From positions 106,530,185 through 106,594,184 of the forward strand of contig OX352773.1 of the NCBI GenBank assembly GCA_947095535.1: 64,000 nt of DNA, given 5' to 3'. Positions within the stretch are counted from its first letter, which is position 1, and each line of letters begins with the position of its first letter. The notes below the pieces were generated by a model. The model saw only the letters and a program-made list of their open reading frames with translations. It had not been told where the DNA came from and made no database searches. Source of the DNA: Poecilobothrus nobilitatus. Taxonomy: Eukaryota > Arthropoda > Insecta > Diptera > Dolichopodidae. Position numbers and translations under genes: made by a program. Below are positions 1 through 10,181 of this stretch, in pieces.

Positions 1-88
1 AAACTTATGGGTTTTTAAGTTAATTCGAATTATTCAGGTGTAGGGTATTAATAAGTCGGTTGCATCGACTTACTGTTACATTTACTTG
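1..88 (+). mobile_element. 3' end of a HINE-T rolling-circle element
   Basis: The sequence matches the right end of the element at 8759-10181 almost base for base. It has the subterminal inverted-repeat motif ggtgtagggtat, then the hairpin aagtcg-gttgcat-cgactt, then a terminus at ttacttg followed by a T run. The 5' part lies outside the window. The layout fits helentron-associated elements (DINE-1/mini-me group) of flies. The family name is inference; the match between the two copies is seen directly. Confidence 0.75.
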
Positions 89-128
89 TTTTTATTACGT
101 AATACCTAGGACAAAGCACATATAATAG

Positions 129-505
129 TTTACATATTTTGTGAATGATAAAAGCTGATCTGTGTAACTAGCTCTCTAATATATTACTTTAAAAAAAAAA
201 TGTCCAATAATTTATTGTTCAACATTGAAATTCGACATTTTTTTCTTTCAACATTATTTTTTTCAACATTTTATTTTTCAACATTTTTCTCTATTCGACA
301 TTTTTTCCCTAGTGGGGGTTGTGCGCGTTAAACATAGCATTAAAACTCTTATTTTACATATTTTGTGAATGATAAAAGCTGATCTGTATAACTAGCTCTC
401 AAATATATTACTTTAAAAAAAATGTCGAAAAATTTATTGTTCAACATTGAAATTCGATATTTTTTTTTCAACATTTTGTTTTTCGACATTTTTTTTTTCA
501 ACAAC
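129..505. repeat. Two tandem units of a ~224-bp AT-rich repeat
   Basis: The segment starting tacatattttgtgaatgata at 131 recurs at 355. The two units share the following ~115 bases, including tttattgttcaacattgaaattcga and alternating tcaacatttt/tcgacatttt blocks. No coding potential is seen. Between this repeat and 700 the DNA is AT-rich with repeated attcgac words and nothing else recognised. Confidence 0.7.
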
Positions 506-700
506 CGATCTTTATTTTTTGAAAATTTTTTTTTGAAAATAAGATAGAATTGCTAATTCGACTTTATTTCCATTGTTTTTGATAATAATGTCGATTCGAC
601 TTTATTTTCGTTCGACGAAAGGCTACCAAATTTACACGATGATTTTAACCTACTTAAGAAAATAAGAGAAACGTCCGGTATTTATCGCAAATCAAATATT

Positions 701-2283
701 TCGCTCTTGTAGATCTTCAGAATCAAATTGTATCGATCCTGAAGAAAGAAAAATTATATGGGAAGAATATATCAAAACCCTCTTCTCAGGTCCCAACAGA
801 TGAAATACATTCGAAGGAACATCCGGATCTGAATATTCGGACCACCTATCACCAGAGATGAAATGAAAAGGGCAATAAAAATAACAAAACACAAAAAAAT
901 TACTGGGTCCGATGAGATACCAACGTAAATAATTAAGCTCATCAATGAGGTATCTTACAATTCTGGTATCTTTCCAAAAGAATGGTTGAAATCAACATTC
1001 ATTGCTCTGCCAAAAAAGAAAAACGCTAAAACATGCAACGATTATCGCTTAATAAGTCTCATGAGCCACGCTTTAAAAATATTTTTGCGTGTCCTCCATG
1101 GACGAATTTATCCTAAATTCGAAAGTAACATGGGAAGAACTCAATTTGGTTTTAAGAATGGCATTGGTACACGTGAAGCTCTGTTTAATTTACAAGTTTT
1201 AGTACAAAACTGTCGCGATGTTAACAAAGATGTACTTTTATGTTTCGTCGACTACGAAAAGGCTTTCGACAAAGTACAACACAAAAAACTAATAGAAGTG
1301 CTGTGTAGAATGGGCGTTGACGATAAAGATATACGATGCATACAAAATTTATACTGAGATCAAACTAATTTCATAAGAACAAAAGATGATGTAACAAACT
1401 CAGTTCATATTGAAAAAGGAGTTCGTCAAGGATGTAATGTTTCACTTATGCTATTTAATATATACGCGGAAGCAATCCTTGAAGAAGCAACGAGCGATGT
1501 TAACGACATTAAAATTAACAGAAATTTCATAAACAACATGCTGATGATACAACGTCGCTACCATACAGCGTAACAGATTTGCAGTTCATATTAAGCCGGA
1601 TTAACCATCACATCACACATTTTGGGCTGAAAATAAATATTAAAAAAACAAAACTCATGATTGTAAGTCGAAAAACGTGTTGTATACTTCCTCCAAACTA
1701 AAAATTGAAGATCAACTGATTGAGAGATTGGGTTGCTTCAAATATTTGAGATGCTGGTTAAATGAAACCTGGTATTCTGATCAAGAACTCAGATGTCGTA
1801 TTGAAGTTGCCAAAAAGCTTTCCCCAAATATAGAACTGCAATCAAAACATCAGTATAATATTACGCTTACGTTTTGCTAAGTGCTACGTTTGGTCCGTCT
1901 TCCTGTATTGCTTGGAATCTTGGACACTGACTTCACATATGAACAAAATTGAAGCTTTTGAAATGTGGATACACAGAAGAATACAAAAAATCTCCTGGGT
2001 AGACCACATTTCAAACACCGGAGTTCTAAGATGTATGGGCACAGAGGGAGTACTGCTTCAACTTAATAAAAACTGCATATTTTGGACATCTGATGCGCAA
2101 TAACAAGTATGAACTCCTACAGTTGATAGTTCAGAGAAAAATCGAAGGAAAAAGAGGAGTAGGCAGGAAGCAACTATCATGGGTAAGAAATATTAGGAAT
2201 AGGACAAACATAAGCTAGATTGGGGAGTTAATCCACTTAGCAAGTAATCGAGATCAATTCAGCAATATCGTTGCCAGACTTTA
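701..2283 (+). pseudogene. Broken non-LTR retrotransposon reverse transcriptase (RTE-like)
   Basis: This is the reverse transcriptase and C-terminal part of a LINE, decayed by stops and frameshifts. In order there are a pre-RT region (ERKIIWEEYIKTLF, then GSDEIP), the RT start (CNDYRLISLMSHALKIF at about 1037), FVDYEKAFDKVQH near 1245, GVRQGC near 1421, and an active-site box now reading HADD (expected YADD) near 1536. The C-terminal part reads FEMWIHRRIQKISW near 1957. A TGA at 1355-1357 replaces an expected tryptophan, and the frame shifts near 1540 and 1675. The endonuclease domain is absent, so the copy is probably 5'-truncated. The RTE-type assignment is from remembered motif style. Confidence 0.85.
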
Positions 2284-2300
2284 ACCGAACCAAATTAAAT

Positions 2301-2606
2301 ATGTGCTCGCTTTACATTGAACCATTGGATAATGACAGCAGAGAGAGAGAGAGAGAGAGAAATATTAAGCCAAGTAGGCTCTATAAAATTAATAAAATTA
2401 AAAAACTAAACACCGTTTACTGTGAAAAATGGGTCTTCGAGACCCTAAATAATATTATATTTATACCGCAACAAAAAGTTGCGGTATTTGAAGATAATGA
2501 TTTCCGTGAGGAAATCGAAAAAAATTCTTATTTGCTCGTAAACGAGGAAAATGAGGTAACTTTAAAAGAAGAACGTGGTGATTTTCAATTCGCCATAAAA
2601 CAATAA
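2301..2606 (+). CDS. Hypothetical protein of unknown origin (about 101 residues)
   Basis: An open frame follows the LINE end. Its first ATG is at 2301 and it runs through a (GA)n microsatellite (2339-2360), which gives RERERER, into a charged C-terminal part (VYCEKWVFETLNN, then REEIEKNSYLLVNEENEV). The stop is followed by AATAAA near 2640. The C-terminal 70 residues look coding in composition, while the N-terminal part may be LINE 3' UTR read-through. I do not recognise the family. It could be the last exon of a gene carried by the neighbouring Polinton relic, or chance. Confidence 0.3.
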   Translation: MCSLYIEPLDNDSRERERERNIKPSRLYKINKIKKLNTVYCEKWVFETLNNIIFIPQQKVAVFEDNDFREEIEKNSYLLVNEENEVTLKEERGDFQFAIKQ

Positions 2607-2679
2607 TTATAGTTTAAGTTTTTATATAAAGAATTTATTCAATAAAAAATTTTATTTCAAATAAATTTGCACTGTTCTG

Positions 2680-2810
2680 AATTTATTTTCATTTTTCAGA
2701 TGTTAGGATTTTATTTTATTTTTCAGATGTTAAGATTTTATTTTATTGTTCAGATGTTATCAAGTTTTTCAGATCCTTATTAAAGTTTTATTTTTCAGAT
2801 ATTAAACAAT
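2680..2810. repeat. Short tandem repeat, ~30-bp unit
   Basis: The string ttttatttttcagatgtta is repeated with small changes about four times between the hypothetical ORF and the Polinton integrase end. Each unit contains a ttttcag splice-acceptor-like word, but nothing shows that it is used. Confidence 0.6.
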
Positions 2811-3790
2811 ATTTGTTAAATTTATCCATGTGTTATGTTTTTCGTCAAACACAAACCATTTAACAAAAACTTTATTGCCTTTTTTCTTTAAAATTTTCTC
2901 GACAAGATATACGTTTGGGTGTTTAACAGATATGAGTTCCCTCCCCATGAAATCTACCAAATATTCAATCATTTTTATAATCAATTAGCTGATATCGGAT
3001 AGGTAGTGTTTCCTTTGATAATTTTAAAAATTTGGGTAGATCAATTCGGTTGATAATCTTTTTCAAGAGTTTTTTTGTATTTACTTATGCTAACATAGTC
3101 TCCACCTTTATATTTAGCTTTTAGAGAAATTTTAGGTTGCATGTAAACCTTTTTTTAAAATAAATTTTTCGTTTTTCATAGAAATTTTTTTACGTCGTAA
3201 TTTAGTTGTTCTATGCTTAGTGGAATTATAGGTGTTTAATAGAGATTGCAATGTATTAATCCATTTGTAGTTTCGTTGTAAACTAAATATTTTTCACATT
3301 AAATTTTTCAAAGTTAAGTAAAGCCTTCTACAATAGATGTTTTCATTTCAGAGTTAGTATGATAGTGATTAATACCCTTCTTTACAACAAAATTTTTGAA
3401 AATCGAATTGAAAATTTTTTTACCTTGATCTGAATGAATGGTTTTAGGTAAGTTTTTAGTTCGTTTTATAATTTTCTTTAAAGCATTTAAAACATTACTA
3501 CCGGTTTTTGTTTTAATTGGTTTAACATAATTTAGAAAATATTAAAGCTTATTTAGAAAATATATCTATAACGGTTAACATATATTTAAAACCTTTATTG
3601 AATTTTCCATAAAGAATCACTAGATCAATTTGCCACCTATCATTTACTTATTTCTGCTTGACTTTCCTTGTAAGGTACCTTTCTCTATCTGTTCTATGTA
3701 TTTTTTTCACTATTTGAGATCTTGACATGCTTTTTACACCATCTAACTAATTTTAAAAATCTAATTTTACATTTCTTTATTTATATACTC
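2802..3790 (-). pseudogene. Polinton integrase with C-terminal chromodomain, decayed
   Basis: A DDE retroviral-type integrase of the Polinton/Maverick kind, in several frames. Reading the minus strand: WQIDLVILYGKFNKGFKY near 3625 (first catalytic Asp), IHSDQGKKFF near 3445 (second Asp), HYHTNSEMKTSIVEGF near 3370 (third acidic position), then an SH3-like part (KYKGGDYVSISKYK near 3100). The last piece is a chromodomain-like tail (VYLVEKILKKKG then KWFVFDEKHNTW, 2802-2984). Polinton integrases commonly end in a chromodomain. At least three frame changes make it non-functional. The same gene recurs at 62216-63520. Confidence 0.85.
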
Positions 3791-3957
3791 TGAAAACTTT
3801 GAATTTTGACTCGGTTCTACAGTATATAAAGCGGTTCAATTTTACTGACAAATCATTTTTAAAACAATTTCACTACGATATTTTACAAAAAAAAAAAAGG
3901 AATCTGATTCAACAACATTTCCATATACTGAGGGAACTTCAATAGTCAGTATACAAA

Positions 3958-4116
3958 ATGAAGTTGAAGAAATTACATCTACTACTAATAGTTGAACAGA
4001 AACTAGTGGAAACTGAAGGAATCATACCACCGTTTCAAGTCTTCGATGAAGAAACAGAGGAGCAACAAATTTGGGACATAAATAACCAAGAAGGAGATAT
4101 GTATATGTATCTATAA
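3958..4116 (+). CDS. Small acidic ORF divergent from the Polinton integrase
   Basis: A 52-codon frame from ATG 3958 to TAA 4116, hydrophobic at the start (LKKLHLLLIV) and acidic after (FDEETEEQQIWDINNQEGD). A TATA-like gtatataaag lies at about 3822. It sits where the packaging ATPase begins in the second Polinton copy (63909), opposite the integrase, but does not look like ATPase. It may be a remnant of a Polinton gene or chance. Confidence 0.3.
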   Translation: MKLKKLHLLLIVEQKLVETEGIIPPFQVFDEETEEQQIWDINNQEGDMYMYL

Positions 4117-4228
4117 GTATTTCATAATAAAAACAAATTAAATAAATTTCAGAAATTTTCCATTTATTGTTGTTTTTCAATAAAATATTACAAATTTTAT
4201 TTTCTAGTAGTACAGCTATTTTAAAAAA

Positions 4229-4708
4229 CTATCTAGAATAATTGCATTGAACGCTATAACGTTGTATTGGAATATATATTTCTTCGTGCAATTTCATAAC
4301 ATGTTTTTGTTGACACGTTTTGAAATATTTAATACCATATTCCCGTACATTTGATTCAGCATTTTTATTGCGTATCATTACAGCTTGAAAAAAATCAATT
4401 AAGTTGTAGCATGTGTCAGGTTCCTCCTTGGTAATACTAAGACAACGGCCAATAATACTTAACCCATATTGTAAATACAATTTTGTTTTCTTTATTGATT
4501 GTTTCGAGTACCTTTCATAAAATTGCTGATGCAACTTACACCAATCATGATATTTTAAAATAGCTGGCTTTTTCCTAATAAGGTGAAAACTGCTAGTTGC
4601 TACAAGAGATTCTGTATCAAAACCAACAAGAACTTTTAATGAATGATTGTTGTTGAGAAAAAATGTATAGCTCAACATCAAATTTGTGTTCGAACCTTGA
4701 TCTTCCAT
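4229..4708 (-). CDS. Intact 159-residue hypothetical protein inside the Polinton relic
   Basis: An uninterrupted frame with a true ATG at 4708 and a TAG stop, between the protease relic and the integrase on the same strand. The product is mixed, with no clear signal peptide or long hydrophobic segment. Visible segments are SLKVLVGFDTESLVA near residue 22, KPAILKYHDWCKLHQQFY near residue 47, and a cysteine-containing C-terminus. I do not recognise the family. Position suggests an accessory Polinton gene. Its neighbours all carry frameshifts, so an intact 159-codon frame at this AT content is notable. Confidence 0.55.
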   Translation of the reverse strand: MEDQGSNTNLMLSYTFFLNNNHSLKVLVGFDTESLVATSSFHLIRKKPAILKYHDWCKLHQQFYERYSKQSIKKTKLYLQYGLSIIGRCLSITKEEPDTCYNLIDFFQAVMIRNKNAESNVREYGIKYFKTCQQKHVMKLHEEIYIPIQRYSVQCNYSR

Positions 4709-4769
4709 TACTACGTATTAACTAAAGCCTTTTAATATTAATTATATTGCTGAGGCACACAATATTGTG

Positions 4770-5210
4770 AAAAATTTAAATTTCCAAATAAGTTGTAAAA
4801 CATATTAATAATCAAATTGTCGTTTTCTATATGATTGTGAAATTTATTGAAAACAGTTTTCATACTTAAACTAAAACACTTGTACCAGCCATAAACGCAA
4901 CAGATTGCACACATACAGCCGAAAGCACACCCTGTGTCTGACTTTAATTAAAAACTATACATTGATTTTTCAAGTATTTCAAAATTTCCGGTTTAACTGA
5001 AACTCCACCATGCAAATCAAAATATTCTGTACAACCATGCTTTAGAATAATTTAAAGGACAAACCAATGTATTCCTGGATCTTTTATATTGTCAGTGTTT
5101 ACAATTAAAAAAGTTGGTGTTTTTGGAATTTTGTCAAAAGCAAAAACTCCCTTAAAATATTTCTTTGTAAATTTGTTATATTTTAAAACACTAATTATTT
5201 CTAAAGTGTT
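4770..5210 (-). pseudogene. Adenain-like cysteine protease of a Polinton, broken
   Basis: The minus-strand frame starts MNTLEIISVLKYNKF at 5210 and continues with YFKGVFAFDKIPKTP, FLIVNTD and GIHWFVL. This is the pattern of adenovirus-type (C5) proteases carried by Polintons, with the catalytic His in GIHW, followed by EYFDLHGG. A stop near 4950 and a frameshift near 4930 separate this from a Cys-rich C-terminal part (GCAFGCMCAICC, then FENDN-like HIENDNLIINMF), where the catalytic Cys would lie. In Polintons and adintoviruses the enzyme matures capsid proteins, and the neighbouring capsid relic supports the call. Confidence 0.7.
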
Positions 5211-5352
5211 CATGACTCAAACTGACTCAAATCATACACTCTACTTATTTCATTAATGTAGTTCATTAAAAACTCCTTTTTTATTTTTTCATTTGTTATA
5301 ATAACATCAAATTTTCCTAGTACCTGTCTTAATTCTTTATTAATTTAATTCA

Positions 5353-5556
5353 TTATGTACAGTTATGTACAGTTCCGAAAGAGTAATTTTCAAAATTTTC
5401 ATTTATAATTTCTTTCGTTAGAAATTTGTAAGTAAACTCTTTTACAAATTTTTTACAAGGTTCTTTGATTCTAACGAAACAAATATCTTTTACAAATAAA
5501 GTACTTTTATAATCATAACAAAACTTCACATCCACAAGTGCACAGGGCGATGACAT
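5353..5556 (-). CDS. Short hypothetical ORF between Polinton protease and capsid relics
   Basis: A 67-codon frame with its ATG at 5556, starting MSSPCALVDVKFCYDYK. It lies between the protease and capsid pieces on the same strand. No motif is recognised. It may be part of a minor virion protein or a chance frame. Confidence 0.3.
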   Translation of the reverse strand: MSSPCALVDVKFCYDYKSTLFVKDICFVRIKEPCKKFVKEFTYKFLTKEIINENFENYSFGTVHNCT

Positions 5557-5715
5557 CTTGTCGAATATTCAAATACATGTTTCAATATTCTATTTATAGA
5601 TTTGTAAATATATTTCGATTTTTAATAATTTGTATGCTTGCATCAAATTTTTCATAAACAATAGAAGTTAGTGTAGATGTAAGTAGTTTTGCCTAAATTC
5701 TCACTGTACCGTGGT

Positions 5716-6378
5716 TTAGTAAACCTTGATATACTTCATTTCCAATAATGCATCATGAGTTAAATCAAAAGCTAATTTAAAAAATCCGTTAATAAACATT
5801 AACTTTGTTATCTGATGAGCTTTCACTCTGGTAAATTCCAGTTCTTGGAAAAAGTGTATTGCTCTTATTCTTGTACAGCAATTATTTTCATCTGAAAAAC
5901 TGATTTTAATTGCTGAGTTAGGTATTTGAACACTATTTACATTTAACACAAATTGTGAAATATCAAAATGTTTAAAATTGTATGGTTTTTTTGATCTTTT
6001 TGCAGAGTAATCAACATTTTCTGTCAAAAATTATTGTGTTTGGCAACTGTCCAATAAATACATTATAAAGTGCTGATGTTCCAATGATGAGCTGTTCATT
6101 GCAATCGTAAAACTTTTTACTTCAACGCGTTTATAATTATAATTAGCATTGGATTTCCCAAGAACAGCATTGTGTGCTAACAGCACGCTTGGATTAATGG
6201 TAACATGCCTCATAAATAGCGTGGACATTTCTGAAATACCGGTTTTCCACCTTGAATCAAACATGTATTTATTCATTTTATTTGTAAAATATGAGAATGA
6301 ATTTTCTGGATAATAGTTCATAGATGAACCACTAAGTAAAGTGACAGAAACTTCATCATTTACTTGTATGTTGTCCAT
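5716..6378 (-). pseudogene. Polinton capsid chimera: penton-like N-terminus joined to major capsid C-terminus
   Basis: One minus-strand frame from ATG 6378 is split by a single in-frame TAA at 6031-6033. The first ~55 residues (SVTLLSGSSMNYYPENSFSY, then SRWKTGISEM) follow the pattern of the Polinton penton/minor capsid protein (S-S-M-x-x-P-x-N, then W-x-x-G-x-x-E). From STLFMRHVTINPSVLLAHN onward it follows the C-terminal part of the double jelly-roll major capsid protein (RVEVKSFTI, KPYNFKHFDISQF, GFFKLAFDLTHD). An internal deletion apparently fused the two genes. Neither capsid protein is complete. Confidence 0.75.
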
Positions 6379-6398
6379 GAGCTTGCGGATTTATTCTT

Positions 6399-6905
6399 AC
6401 GAATTGGTAAATTAAGTTCTATTTGAGTATTACCTGCTGCTGACTTTAAAACACGGCTTGATGAATTATTCAACTCTTTGCTATTTATAGTTTTTTTCTT
6501 TTTTCGTTGGTGGGCTTGGGCTATCTAAAGGAACAGTTATAATATCTCCCGTATCAGTTTCAAAAATTTGTACAATTTGATTTCTAATTGATTTTCTTTT
6601 TCTAACACGTTCTCCAACTGAAGCAGCTGGCAATGCTGTTGTTAAAACATTTTCTTGAATTTGCTTTCATATAGTTCTTCTTCTTCAGAAACAACTTGTA
6701 TTCCAACATTCTTATATTCAGAAAAATGCAATTGAGTTTCCGCATCTATACACATTGGTTTTGCACGAGTTTGAGTATCACTTGTTTCCGTGATTTTTAC
6801 TTTCTCCTCTTTATTTCTAGGAAGTTGTCGTTTTTTGTTTCTTATTTTAAATAGATTTTGTATGTACAAATACCATTTTTGAGTGTCCGTGAGAGTTTAT
6901 TTAAC
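6399..6905 (-). pseudogene. Basic, Ser/Lys-rich Polinton structural-type protein, fragmented
   Basis: Minus-strand pieces upstream of the capsid chimera. 6642-6869 carries IRNKKRQLPRNKEEKVKITE then an acidic tail. A shifted frame (about 6485-6640) carries SVGERVRKRKSIRNQIVQIF and GDIITVPLDSPSPPTKK. The highly charged composition resembles core or scaffold proteins of DNA viruses, but no family is recognised. The call rests on position and composition. Confidence 0.4.
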
Positions 6906-7059
6906 AATATTTTTTTACATTTTTTTGGGATAACTCATTAAGTTCAACGTCCTGTAGTATATCTTGACAACTTGTTCACAAAAATATTTCCATAATTGTA
7001 AAGTAACTTTCTAACATATTCAAATATTTAAAGTAAATTAAATAATAATCATAATTAGC

Positions 7060-7769
7060 TGACCTAAACATTTTGTGTGCTCATACTTTTAAAGTGTAAA
7101 CATCTGGTTCACTTTTTATATTATACACAGTACAGTGTTGTTCTTCAAAAAGAAAAGAAATATTCTTTAAAATAAGAGAGGAACATATTACACTATTTTT
7201 ATTTTTATACATTGTGTATGCAATCATATGAAATTATCTTTTAGTAAATATTTTTGATATTAATATTTTGGTTATGATTATTGGAAATTAGAATTAGATC
7301 AATATATATTACAAAATTTGTCCTAGTTAAAAATTCTGTAGAACAAAGCAATAAATTAATATAATTTATTGACTTTGCTATTTTGTATGTAATTTTGGAA
7401 ATCAAATTTTTGTATAAATAGGCTAAGAGATAAATTAGAGCTCTGAAGAAATCCATACAACTTGTTTCTTTTTCTTGAATTCTAAAAATGCAACTAACAA
7501 TTCTAAAAATGCAATTTTGTATTAATCTTCTCTCTTTCCATTTTGCAATTTACTTTGCCAAGTCTATGAAAACAGGTTTGCCTTACCTCATCCAAACAAG
7601 AACAGCCGGCAATTAACTTTGCCAAGAGATATTGGCTTGCTGAGCCGGATAAAATTACATCAACGTAAATGTGTGCCCATAGGGAACAACATAATAATAT
7701 AAACTGTTAGCCCCACACGTATACTTATTTAGGAAAAGACTTAATGATCAGAACAATAAAATTATTACA
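7060..7769 (+). repeat. LTR (~710 bp) of a BEL/Pao-like retrotransposon
   Basis: The same ~710-bp sequence occurs at 34750-35465 and 40100-40815, starting at tgacctaaacatttt and ending aataaaattattaca. Here it is followed directly by tggtgaccctgcac, a primer-binding-site-like start, and then a gag-like frame, which marks it as a 5' LTR in plus orientation. The exact left edge is uncertain because matching taattagc sequence lies just outside. Confidence 0.75.
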
Positions 7770-7787
7770 TGGTGACCCTGCACTAAC
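7770..7787 (+). promoter_or_regulatory. Putative primer binding site
   Basis: tggtgaccctgcac abuts the LTR end. A tggtgaccc start is usual for BEL/Pao primer sites. The matching tRNA cannot be named by eye. Confidence 0.5.
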
Positions 7788-7859
7788 CTGGATTAAAGTT
7801 CTGTGAACAACAACATCATAATAACAAGTTCACACCAAGTTCAATCAATCAATTTATTA

Positions 7860-8147
7860 ATGGATATACAGGACCAGGAACAATTTAGCAGGCGTTTTCA
7901 ACAGTTGACATCTCAAATTGTACGGGTTCAAAAAGAAATCACAGCAACAGAAGAATTAGCCGCAGCTAACAAAATTACAATAGAGCAGTACAAAAGCAGA
8001 GTAGTCCCTACAAAAAAGAAAACAAGGTGCAAAGGTGTTCAAATTAAGAAAAGGGAATTCAAAATTGTATGGTTGCTTACCATATATAGAATCAGCACCA
8101 ACAAAGAAAATTTATTGAAGAAAATTAAATCACTAAAAGCAGAATAA
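7860..8147 (+). pseudogene. N-terminal gag fragment of the LTR element
   Basis: From ATG 7860 a 95-codon frame reads MDIQDQEQFSRRFQQLTSQI, with a coiled-coil-like middle (VQKEITATEELAAANKI) and a basic end. It sits about 90 bp downstream of the primer site, where gag should begin. The rest of gag-pol is missing: the sequence turns to simple AT-rich DNA by about 8250. The assignment to BEL/Pao gag is inference from position and PBS. Confidence 0.45.
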
Positions 8148-8655
8148 CATGGGTCTTTTCTCATTTGATACAACCATTCTACAACAAGCAAATTTCCACA
8201 CTAATGAAATTTTGAAGGAAGTAATCACGACAGTAGTCATTTAACGCATTTTTAAGTAGTTAAATTTTTCATCAAGAGAAAAGCGGTAAAAACAGCGAGG
8301 ACAGCTAGTTCTGAAAAAAATAAAAATAATAAACAAAAATAAAATAATAATTTGTATAAAATTATGTACATATATATATAAAAATTATAAAAAAAAAAAT
8401 ATATATATATAAATATAATTTCATTTAGAATAAATAAATAAATATTGTTAAATAAAAAATTCAAAAATTAAGATTTTTAAAATGTATTAAAGAATTAATT
8501 AATTTCTTTTAATTAATTAAAATTCAAAAATATTTATATTGTAAAAAAAAAAAACAAAAACAATTTTTTTTTTCTTTATTCTAATTCGAATGGACTTGAA
8601 TCAATTGACAAAACTAACAGGCTTATTAAAAACGTTAAAGAAAAATGCAACAAGA
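8148..8655. other. AT-rich stretch without genes
   Basis: It contains poly(A/T) runs and (TA)n near 8370-8420. Nothing coding or structured is recognised. Confidence 0.6.
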
Positions 8656-8758
8656 ACCTACTCGCAAGCATAAGAATACAGTTGCTTTTGTCAACTCTTA
8701 GATACCCATACGAACCGTTAGTATGTTCACAGCCTGTCACTCTGCTTACAATATTATT
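8656..8758 (-). mobile_element. HINE family M copy a, first piece
   Basis: It carries the 3' hairpin region of family M in reverse orientation: agaatacagttg, then gatacccatacgaaccgttag, to caatattatt. The copy is cut between two Ts by HINE-T and resumes at 10182 and again at 20686. Confidence 0.8.
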
Positions 8759-10181
8759 ATACCCTACACCTAAAGTATAGAGTATATTAACTTTGGTATG
8801 GTGTTTGTAACCACCAAAAGGAAGCGAGTTAGATATGGACATGTATATATATTCTAAATCAGGATTACCTCCTGAGTCGATTTAGCGATGTCCGTCCGTC
8901 CGTCCGTCCTTCCGTTCGCACGATAACTCAAAAACTAATAAAGCTATCTTGATGAAATTTATAAAGTAGGTAACTAATTACGAAAGGAAGGCTAAGTTCA
9001 AATCTGGACAATATCGATCCATGGGTTCAGATTCTGGAAGCTTCCGAATGATTCCGGAGCAAACGAGATTATCTCCAAAACCAACAAAGATAGAACCTTT
9101 AAATTATGTACGATGATGTTCCTTCCCGTTCGATTTATGTCTCTGAAACTTAAGAGGATTTGGTCCATGGGTTTGCATTTTGGAAGCTTCCGAACGAGCA
9201 CCAGAGTAAATGAGATTATCTCCCAAACCAATAAAGATATAACCTTCAAATTTGACAAACTGGTGTTCTTCCATGTTTTATTTAAGTCTATAAAATTTGA
9301 GAGGATTTGGTCCATGGGTTCGGATTTTGGAAGCTTCCGAACGGGCCCCAGAGCAAACGAGATTATCTCCAAAATCAACAAAGATAGAACCTTTAATTTT
9401 TGTACAACGATGTTCCTTCCCGTTCGATTTATGTTTCTGAAATTTAAGAGGATTTGGTTCATGGGTTTGGATTTTCGAAGCTTACGAACGAGCACCAGAG
9501 CAAACGAGATTATCTCCAAAACCAACAAGGATATAACCTTAAAATTTTGCAGAGTGGTGTTCTTTCATGTTTGATTTATGCTTCTGAAATTTGTGAGGAT
9601 TTGGTCCATGGGTTCAAATCTTGGAAGCGTCCGGACGAGCCCCAGAGCAAACGAGTATATCTCCACAAACAACAAAGATAGAACTTTTATTTTTAGTACA
9701 AAGGTGTTCTGTTATGTTTCCTTTTCTGTAAAATTGGAAACTGACATTTGAAAGAATTTGAACCATGGATTCGTATTTTGGAAACTTCGGGACGAGCGCA
9801 AGAGCAACGAGCATATCTCCAAAACCAACAAAAGTAGAACTTTTAAATTTAGTACAATTGTGTTCTGGCATGTTTTCTTTATGTTGCTGGGATGGATTCG
9901 ATGAATTGGAGTGGCAATTCGGGTACCTGACACACACCTTTCAAGGACTAACAATCTTCGAAATTAATAAAGATAGAAACTTAAAATTTTTTACAACGGT
10001 GTCAAGCATATGCCAAGAGGATGCCTCTTTTACGTTCCTGAAATTCAAGTTGAATAAGACAGAAAAGGGAAGAAGTTCAAGCAGCTGCCAAAAACACTTA
10101 TGGATTTTTAATTTAATTCGAATTATTCAGGTGTAGGGTATTAATAAGTCGGTTGCATCGACTTACTGTTACATTTACTTG
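8759..10181 (+). mobile_element. HINE-T: helentron-type element with central 147-bp tandem repeats
   Basis: It starts ataccctacacct and carries the matching inverted motif ggtgtagggtat near its 3' end. It has a (TA)n then a short core, a GTCC microsatellite near 8890-8910, a central tandem array, a 3' hairpin (aagtcg/cgactt, 10146-10164) and a terminus ttacttg. It lies between T and T inside an M element. These traits are those of HINE/DINE-1/mini-me elements, which rely on helentron proteins in trans. There is no coding gene inside. The open frames seen on both strands come from the repeat period being a multiple of three. Confidence 0.75.
9000..9910. repeat. 147-bp tandem repeat array, six copies
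   Basis: The word tccatgggtt(c/t) recurs at about 9019, 9165, 9312, 9459, 9606 and 9763, giving spacings of 146-147 bp and one of 157. Each unit carries ggaagcttccg, gcaaacgagattatctcc and the cgttcgatttatg region. It resembles the ~150-bp central repeats known in Drosophila DINE-TR1. Confidence 0.85.

Noticed and set aside
7241..7456. Minus-strand 71-codon frame
   Set aside because: It lies wholly within the LTR and has AT-driven composition.
8252..8464. Minus-strand hydrophobic 70-codon frame
   Set aside because: Phe/Tyr/Ile run from (TA)n and poly(T) DNA; no sign of a real membrane protein.
8998..9574. Long open frames on both strands (about 150-176 codons)
   Set aside because: They coincide with the 147-bp tandem array. 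A period divisible by three keeps frames open on both strands, and the products are repeats of one meaningless unit.
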